Of a stretch of DNA of 7,764 nucleotides, positions 1 through 4,561 are shown piece after piece. Source of the stretch: Planctomycetaceae bacterium. Its GTDB lineage: Bacteria > Planctomycetota > Planctomycetia > Pirellulales > Thermoguttaceae. The stretch is from positions 1 to 7,764 of the forward strand of contig WRMR01000224.1 of NCBI GenBank assembly GCA_009776995.1. Reading direction: 5' to 3'. Position 1 is the first letter of the stretch, and every line of letters begins with the position of its first letter. The notes below the pieces were generated by a model that did no database searches, was not told the origin of the DNA, and saw only the letters and a list, made by a program, of their open reading frames with translations. A program made the position numbers and the translations under genes.

Positions 1-53
1 TGGGTTGTTGTTATTTTACCGACGTTATCGTTGTTGGGTGTGTTTTCAATGGA

Positions 54-87
54 AGTTAGGGGTTAGGAGTTAGGAGTTAGGAGTTAG
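54..87. repeat. Heptanucleotide tandem repeat (AGTTAGG)n
   Basis: Just under five copies of AGTTAGG, with one variant copy (GGTTAGG at 61-67). It resembles the short tandemly repeated heptamers (STRR) known from intergenic DNA of filamentous cyanobacteria and seen in other large genomes. It contains no gene. Confidence 0.85.
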
Positions 88-136
88 CCGCGTCCCCCTG
101 TGACGCGAAGAAACTGGGACGCAAAGTTTGTCGTTC

Positions 137-161
137 AATCAAAGCCGCGACAGTTATGGAG
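137..161 (+). repeat. Dispersed 25-bp repeat, copy A
   Basis: This copy matches the reverse complement of 3189-3213 at 24 of 25 positions, with a 19-base identical core AGCCGCGACAGTTATGGAG. It lies in the gene-free left end downstream of ybhF. The flanks of the two copies do not align convincingly. Confidence 0.65.
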
Positions 162-459
162 CGGTCGTATTTCATTGTGTCGCCGGTTTGTACCAGCGAA
201 GTCATGCTTGGCGAGATGTTGCGCTGGCATGATAACGACTTCCGTCTGCATTTTACATAAATGTCCCCAATAAGCAGGACTCTGGAGTGCGACGGCAATG
301 GTTATGGTCAATAGCAAGCAATGTCGCAATGCCGGGAAATACACCTCCATGTTTTTTATCATCCATGTTGTACTACAAATCAATTTTTTTTGAAAGACCA
401 TTTTTCGCAAATAATTAGGGATGAAATGTTACGAAGCCGACAACGACTGCGTGATCGCC

Positions 460-2154
460 CTAATCGGATTGCGTTCGTTCAATCAACGCCACGAATGCGT
501 CATTCAGTGTCGGGTCGGGCAGGGTTTCGGATTGGACGGACTGTTTCAGCGCGTCGGGTGTGCCTTCGGCGATGGTTTTGCCGCGATAAATCAGTGCGAC
601 GCGGTCGCAGTATTCCGCTTCGTCCAGGAAATGCGTCGTGACAAGTACGGTGACGCCTTTTTCAACGAGGGCGTTGATGTGCCCCCAAAATTCGCGGCGG
701 GTGAGCGGATCGACGCCCGAAGTCGGCTCGTCGAGAAACAGCACGTCCGGCGAGGGCATCAACGCACAAGCCAGCGACAGCCGTTGCTTGAACCCAAGCG
801 GTAGCAAACCCGCGTTCGTCCCGACAAACGGCGCAAGATCGAACATGTCGATCATGCTTTCAACGGCCTCACGTTTCGCTTTGCCTTTCAGACCATAAGT
901 CCCGGCAAAAAACGAGAGGTTCTGCCGGACGTTCAAATCGCCGTACAGCGAAAATTTCTGCGCCATGTACCCCAGTCGTGAACGTGCCTGGGACGGCGAT
1001 TTGAGCAGATTGTGCCCGGCGATGAAGCCTTCGCCTCCGGTCGGTTTGAGCAAACCGCAAAGCATTTTGAACACCGTGCTTTTTCCGGCACCATTCGGTC
1101 CGAGCAGTCCGAAGATTTCACCGCGCCGTATCGCGAAATGGTTATCGCGCACTGCGGTGAAATTGCCGAAGCGTTTTGTCAGCCCGCGCGTGACGACCAC
1201 GGGCTGATCGCTTTCCGGCACGGTTCGCATTCGTGCCGTCAGCGGCGAGTCCCCTTGGGGCATTCCGCCGAGCAGGTCGATGAACGCGTCCTCGAATCGC
1301 GGCGATACGGGAACGACGTGTTGCTTGTTGCCATGACGCAACGCCTTGCCTTCCTGGAGCACGATTCGCAAGGCACTTCCCTGAACCGTCCCGTCGATAA
1401 CTTCGGGCAATTGCAACAGCCTGGCCAACTCGCGCCGGCGTTCCCGTTCGGCAAGGCCGCGCACCTGCACAACGCGGTTTTGCATTCGTGCGGTCAATTC
1501 GTCCGGCTTGCCGAAAAAGAGCATTTTGCCCTCGTTGAGCAACAGCACATCGTCGCAGGCTTCCGCCTCGTCAAGGTAAGCGGTACTCCAAATCACGATG
1601 ACCTCGCCGGCCACCAATTCGCGCACCATCTTCCAGAGGTCGCGGCGGCTGATCGGGTCAACGCCGACACTCGGTTCGTCGAGCAACAGCAGTTTCGGCA
1701 TCTTGACCAGCACGCAGGCCAGGCCGAATTTCTGTTTCATGCCGCCCGAAAGCCGCCGTGCCAACCGTCCGGTAAAGCGTTCGAGATTCGTGAAACGCAA
1801 CAGTTCGGCAAATCGTGCCTTGCGTTGCGCCGGTGAAATGCCCTGCAAATCCGCGTACAAATTGAGGTTTTCCTGCACCGTTAAATCCTCGTACAATCCG
1901 AACCGTTGCGGCATGTAACCGAGCCACTGCCGGATCGTTTGCGTTTCACGCACAACATCGACGTCGAACGCGCGGATTGATCCGGCACTCGGTTCAAGCA
2001 ACCCGGCAATCAAACGTAACAGTGTCGTCTTGCCCGCCCCATCCGGTCCGACCAGCCCGGTCATGCGGCCGGGCTGCACTGCCGCAGTAATCCCGCCAAG
2101 TGCCGGGCATCCGCTCTTGCCGAACCGTTTTGTCAGGTTGTCCATGGCGATCAT
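460..2154 (-). CDS. ybhF: YbhF-type tandem ABC transporter ATP-binding protein
   Basis: This is the cytoplasmic ATPase of an ABC-2 type exporter, with two nucleotide-binding domains fused in one 564-residue chain. Domain 1 has Walker A at 36-44 (GPDGAGKTT), Q-loop Q83, signature LSGGM at 135-139 and Walker B LLLLDEP at 155-161. Domain 2 has Walker A at 352-360 (GPNGAGKST), Q-loop Q399, a degenerate signature LPLGF at 451-455, Walker B VLFLDEP at 471-477 and H-loop H508. The domain 1 H-loop position is A192. From memory, E. coli YbhF (about 578 aa) shows the same asymmetry and shares stretches such as RFEDAFIDLLGG and TSGVDPLTRREFW. YbhF works with the permeases YbhS and YbhR in drug or cation efflux, but neither is visible here. 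An in-frame TGA nine bases upstream limits the start to ATG 2154 or 2145. A weak GGTGA six bases before 2154 favours the first. The family call is firm; the substrate is unknown. Confidence 0.93.
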   Translation of the reverse strand: MIAMDNLTKRFGKSGCPALGGITAAVQPGRMTGLVGPDGAGKTTLLRLIAGLLEPSAGSIRAFDVDVVRETQTIRQWLGYMPQRFGLYEDLTVQENLNLYADLQGISPAQRKARFAELLRFTNLERFTGRLARRLSGGMKQKFGLACVLVKMPKLLLLDEPSVGVDPISRRDLWKMVRELVAGEVIVIWSTAYLDEAEACDDVLLLNEGKMLFFGKPDELTARMQNRVVQVRGLAERERRRELARLLQLPEVIDGTVQGSALRIVLQEGKALRHGNKQHVVPVSPRFEDAFIDLLGGMPQGDSPLTARMRTVPESDQPVVVTRGLTKRFGNFTAVRDNHFAIRRGEIFGLLGPNGAGKSTVFKMLCGLLKPTGGEGFIAGHNLLKSPSQARSRLGYMAQKFSLYGDLNVRQNLSFFAGTYGLKGKAKREAVESMIDMFDLAPFVGTNAGLLPLGFKQRLSLACALMPSPDVLFLDEPTSGVDPLTRREFWGHINALVEKGVTVLVTTHFLDEAEYCDRVALIYRGKTIAEGTPDALKQSVQSETLPDPTLNDAFVALIERTQSD

Positions 2155-2188
2155 TGTTATTCACCACGAGGCGCACGAAGGACTTTTT

Positions 2189-2298
2189 AAGGTGGGTGAC
2201 CGATCTCCGAGCGGTTACGGCGGTGATAGCCGGCTTTTCCCGCAATTCAAGTTGCCCAGACAGGCAACGCAACCGCTCGGAGATCGGCTACCCATCTT
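2189..2298. repeat. 110-bp element with 30-bp inverted terminal arms
   Basis: The arms at 2189-2218 and 2269-2298 match as inverted repeats at 26 of 30 positions, including a shared 17-base core CCGATCTCCGAGCGGTT. The 50-bp interior holds a further perfect hairpin, GTTGCC (2251-2256) and GGCAAC (2263-2268). The element fills much of the gap between the nuclease gene and ybhF and carries no gene. It has no T-run after either arm, so it is not a normal intrinsic terminator. It resembles a palindromic intergenic repeat or a miniature inverted-repeat element. No target-site duplication is obvious. Confidence 0.75.
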
Positions 2299-2310
2299 GC
2301 CAAAACCATA

Positions 2311-2338
2311 TTTTTACCTCATTCCTTCAAGAAAACAA
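2311..2338 (-). promoter_or_regulatory. Possible weak promoter upstream of ybhF
   Basis: TTGTTT (2338-2333) and TAAAAA (2316-2311) on the minus strand are 16 bases apart, each matching the consensus at about four of six positions. If used, ybhF mRNA would have a leader of about 150 bases containing the whole 30-bp inverted-repeat element. The alternative is readthrough from the nuclease gene. Confidence 0.22.
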
Positions 2339-2382
2339 GCTCATCCGTGGCCGCCGCTGTTGTGTTTTCCTCCGCCGAAGGT

Positions 2383-2988
2383 TCACCATTCTTTTGCCTG
2401 GAATCCTTGCGGCACGGGCACGATTTCCACGGCTTCGCCGGATTGAACAATCACGTACATTCCGTTGGCATGGGCAAACTTCATGGCATCGTCCTGGACG
2501 ACCGCTCCGGCGACCGCCCCGATGAAACGTCGTTTGTCCCCTCTTGCGTCGGCACAACGCCGGTATTCTTCCAGTCGCTCGATGTGCCGATGGACATCCA
2601 CCGTTTCCAGCGACGTTTTGACTTCAACGAGAATGGCAATCTCACCGTTCTCTAAAAACAAGTCGATTTCGCCGCGAATGCCGATTTTCTTGTACTCGTA
2701 CTTGATATTCCTGCCGCATTGGAGAATTTCATAACCGAAGGCCTGAAATTTGTCCACGATGTTCCCGCTGACCATATTTTCGATGATCTCGCCGATGCGG
2801 GAACCAAGTGCGGAAATCTTTTTGTGCGCTTCCTTGATCTGCCGATCGGTTTCCTGCATTCGCCGGTCCAAATCGGCACTCCGCTCCCTCCATTCCCGGG
2901 CATATTCTTCTCTTTCCTGCTCAGATCGCCGAGCAGATTCCCGGAAAAGTTCCAAAATACCTTCATAAGTCAACGGCTGTTCCGGCAT
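2383..2988 (-). CDS. Coiled-coil PD-(D/E)XK nuclease-like protein (DUF3782-like)
   Basis: A 201-residue protein with two parts. Residues about 13-66 are rich in E, R, K and Q and should form a coiled coil. Residues about 67-190 resemble a PD-(D/E)XK nuclease fold: the core reads GEIDLF (106-111) followed by ILVEVK (119-124), giving D109, E122 and K124 as likely metal-binding and catalytic residues. Glutamates E67 and E70 in the preceding helix could complete the site. The layout matches small DUF3782-like proteins common in planctomycetes, cyanobacteria and other bacteria, whose role is mostly unproven; many are considered restriction-like or remnants of selfish DNA. It has no signal peptide or membrane segment. 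The ATG at 2988 is set by an AGGAG site seven bases upstream. It has its own promoter-like sequence and no toxin, methylase or helicase partner nearby. The fold is likely; nuclease activity and target are not shown. Confidence 0.85.
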   Translation of the reverse strand: MPEQPLTYEGILELFRESARRSEQEREEYAREWRERSADLDRRMQETDRQIKEAHKKISALGSRIGEIIENMVSGNIVDKFQAFGYEILQCGRNIKYEYKKIGIRGEIDLFLENGEIAILVEVKTSLETVDVHRHIERLEEYRRCADARGDKRRFIGAVAGAVVQDDAMKFAHANGMYVIVQSGEAVEIVPVPQGFQAKEW

Positions 2989-2995
2989 GGCTCTG

Positions 2996-3000
2996 CTCCT
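2996..3000 (-). promoter_or_regulatory. Ribosome binding site of the nuclease-like gene
   Basis: AGGAG on the minus strand lies seven bases before ATG 2988. This decides the start of the gene. Confidence 0.75.
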
Positions 3001-3018
3001 TTCGTTTGTGTATGTTCT

Positions 3019-3046
3019 ATTTTACCACAAACCGGTGTTTGTGCAA
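3019..3046 (-). promoter_or_regulatory. Sigma-70-like promoter for the nuclease-like gene
   Basis: On the minus strand, TTGCAC (3046-3041) and TAAAAT (3024-3019) are separated by 16 bases. Transcription would start near 3012, leaving a leader of about 24 bases that contains the AGGAG site. The spacer and part of the -35 box carry a perfect 7-bp inverted repeat (3026-3043), so the promoter is a candidate for repression by a dimeric regulator. Confidence 0.5.
3026..3043. promoter_or_regulatory. Operator-like inverted repeat within the nuclease promoter
   Basis: CACAAAC (3026-3032) and GTTTGTG (3037-3043) are perfect inverted arms around a CGGT centre. The 18-bp site fills the space between the -10 and -35 boxes and reaches into the -35, where a bound dimer would block RNA polymerase. 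It may also arise by chance. No regulator gene is present in the window. Confidence 0.4.
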
Positions 3047-3085
3047 GCAGAAAAACATGCGTTTTATCAGGAGCAAAGTGACAGA

Positions 3086-3102
3086 GTGGTCACATGTGCC
3101 AC
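3086..3102. repeat. Short palindrome upstream of the nuclease promoter
   Basis: GTGG (3086-3089), one unpaired T, then the self-complementary CACATGTG (3091-3098) and CCAC (3099-3102) make a palindrome with a single bulge. It lies about 75 bp upstream of the predicted nuclease start of transcription and could be a regulator site. Confidence 0.4.
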
Positions 3103-3188
3103 CAGCGCAATAATCCGAGACTTTTCACGATTTGAAAAAAGACCAGTTGATTGCATGGTCAGATTGGCAACAGAGTCTCAACCAGTGC

Positions 3189-3213
3189 CTCCATAACTGT
3201 CGCGGCTCTGATT
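3189..3213 (-). repeat. Dispersed 25-bp repeat, copy B (inverted)
   Basis: This is the partner of 137-161 in opposite orientation, 14 bp past the lactonase stop codon. A 24 of 25 match 3 kb apart is too good for chance and points to a repeat family in this genome. Confidence 0.65.
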
Positions 3214-3226
3214 CGCAACGTGTCCT

Positions 3227-4450
3227 TTATGGTTCCACCATGATCGGCAACACGCAGGCCGGTTGTTTGACTTGGATCGTGTGGCCGGTCGGGGTCAGGC
3301 GTCCGCTGTCGGGGTCGATATGGAAGGTCGTCACCAGGTCGGACTGTTGCGCGGCAACGATCAGCCACTTGCCGCAGGGCGAAAGATCAAACGAACGCGG
3401 AAAGCTACCGCCGCAGGACGTTGTCCCAATGAATGTGAGCCGTTGGGTTGCAGCATCGAAGTGGAACAGCGCAATCGAATCATTGCCGCGATTCGACGCA
3501 TAAAGAAATCGTCCGTTTTGATGCAGGAATATCTCCGCCGTGTAGTTGTTTTCCGCCGATGCGCCTTCGGGCAGCGTGGAAATGACTTGCACGATTTCCG
3601 GTTTTGTCAAAATACCCGAAGGTGCTTCCACCCCATAAGCGATGACACAGATCGTTGAATTGAGTTCGTTGAGTACGAACCCCGTTTTCAATTCCTGCGA
3701 AAAAACCGCATGGCGTGGGCCACTTCCCGATGGGATGGCCAGTTCTGTAAAAGAGGCCAACGGTTTTTCAATAGCCCCATTCGGCCTTGCGGCAAAAAAG
3801 AACACTTTGTCGGTGCCGAGATCGGGTACGGCCACGATTCCCGGACGGTACTCATAGACGGCATGTGCGTGTGCCTGGGTTTGCCGTTGCGTGGAACTGC
3901 TGCCTTCATGTTTGATGAGAGTTTGATAAGGAGCCAGTTGACCGTCAGGCGTCAGTGGCAGTGACGCGGTTGCACCGTCGTTGTAATATGCAACCACGAC
4001 CACAAACGGCGGGGCACCATCGGGTGTCGGCGAATTGATTGGCGTGTAAACCGGCAACGGGAACACGCCGAGGTGGCACGCCCCGAATGCGGGAACAGAC
4101 TGCTCATTGAGTTTCGTCAATGCAAACGACACGGGGTCGATGGCAAAGGCGTGAACGGGGCTGCCGTCGCCGTGTCCCTGTTCGGTGACGGCGTACAACC
4201 GGGGTTGTAGCGGGTGTTTTGCCAAAAACGCGGGGTTCGGCACTTCGGCGACCAGCTGCGCTTCGGTCAAACTGCCATCCTGCGGATTGAGTTGCGTGAG
4301 GTAAATGCCCTTCGCGCCGTCCTCACCGCCGGTATAAGTGCCGAGGTAAACCGGAACGAGCTCATCGTCGGCCACGATGGGTGTGTTATTGAATAGTATC
4401 CCGGCAAACATCGCCGGAACAACGGCGGTCATGAGAATGATGTGTTTCAT
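3227..4450 (-). CDS. Exported lactonase-family beta-propeller protein (6-phosphogluconolactonase-like)
   Basis: A 407-residue member of the lactonase / 6-phosphogluconolactonase (Pgl) seven-bladed propeller family. Family hallmarks in order are YLGTYTGG (35-42) with GIY (48-50), GSGPRHAVF (242-250), ASNRGNDSIALF (318-329), and FPRSFDLSPCGKWLIVAAQQ (350-369) with DSGRLTPTG at 381-389. Residues 1-27 look like a signal peptide: K2, a hydrophobic stretch 4-20, and a probable cut after IVA (25-27). It is therefore probably periplasmic or secreted, unlike cytosolic E. coli Pgl of about 331 aa, so a pentose-phosphate role should not be assumed. Residues about 131-150 look like a proline-rich insertion in blade 2. 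ATG 4450 is chosen over an upstream frame extension to 4558 because AGGAG lies seven bases before it and the signal peptide begins there. The gene follows the M48 protease on the same strand after 111 bp. The family is secure; the substrate is unknown. Confidence 0.9.
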   Translation of the reverse strand: MKHIILMTAVVPAMFAGILFNNTPIVADDELVPVYLGTYTGGEDGAKGIYLTQLNPQDGSLTEAQLVAEVPNPAFLAKHPLQPRLYAVTEQGHGDGSPVHAFAIDPVSFALTKLNEQSVPAFGACHLGVFPLPVYTPINSPTPDGAPPFVVVVAYYNDGATASLPLTPDGQLAPYQTLIKHEGSSSTQRQTQAHAHAVYEYRPGIVAVPDLGTDKVFFFAARPNGAIEKPLASFTELAIPSGSGPRHAVFSQELKTGFVLNELNSTICVIAYGVEAPSGILTKPEIVQVISTLPEGASAENNYTAEIFLHQNGRFLYASNRGNDSIALFHFDAATQRLTFIGTTSCGGSFPRSFDLSPCGKWLIVAAQQSDLVTTFHIDPDSGRLTPTGHTIQVKQPACVLPIMVEP

Positions 4451-4457
4451 TTGTGGT

Positions 4458-4462
4458 CTCCT
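4458..4462 (-). promoter_or_regulatory. Ribosome binding site of the lactonase-family gene
   Basis: AGGAG on the minus strand lies seven bases before ATG 4450. It supports the 407-residue product with an N-terminal signal peptide over a start further upstream in the same frame. Confidence 0.75.
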
Positions 4463-4500
4463 GGGTTTGAGATTGTGAATGGGTTTGAGGCTTGAAGCAG

Positions 4501-4521
4501 GGCAGTCAGGGCGTGACTGCC
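4501..4521. other. 8-bp hairpin in the lactonase leader
   Basis: GGCAGTCA (4501-4508) and TGACTGCC (4514-4521) are perfect inverted arms around a 5-base loop, between the protease stop and the lactonase start. There is no T-run on the minus-strand side, so in the gene direction it is more likely an RNA processing, stability or partial termination site than a full intrinsic terminator. Confidence 0.45.
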
Positions 4522-4561
4522 GCGATTTGGTTTTGCTGTCAGGAGCAAGGAGACGCACACA

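Larger units (their letters stand above)
1..459. other. Gene-free left end downstream of ybhF
   Basis: Apart from the heptamer array (54-87) and dispersed repeat copy A (137-161), I find no supported gene. Open frames on the minus strand here start with TTG, lack ribosome sites and resemble no protein I know. About 360-420 is AT-rich. There is no clear terminator after the ybhF stop and no ABC permease start, which would be expected next in a ybhF operon. Confidence 0.6.

Noticed and set aside
135..410. Minus-strand frame downstream of ybhF that could be a permease fragment
   Set aside because: It starts with TTG, has no Shine-Dalgarno, shows only one short hydrophobic stretch and no ABC-2 permease features, and its end is read from the dispersed repeat.
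1012..1836. 274-codon plus-strand frame inside ybhF
   Set aside because: It lies wholly antisense to a gene with all ABC ATPase motifs and has no domain of its own.
2247..2309. 20-codon minus-strand frame upstream of ybhF with GAGG seven bases before its ATG
   Set aside because: Most of it is the arm of the inverted-repeat element. The possible promoter at 2311-2338 would start transcription inside it. A leader peptide cannot be excluded but is not supported.
3121..3141. Terminator hairpin after the lactonase gene
   Set aside because: The TTTTC/GAAAA arms give a very weak 5-bp stem with no T-run in the minus-strand direction.
4451..4558. N-terminal extension of the lactonase gene
   Set aside because: It would place 36 charged residues before the signal peptide and ignore the well-placed AGGAG at 4458-4462.
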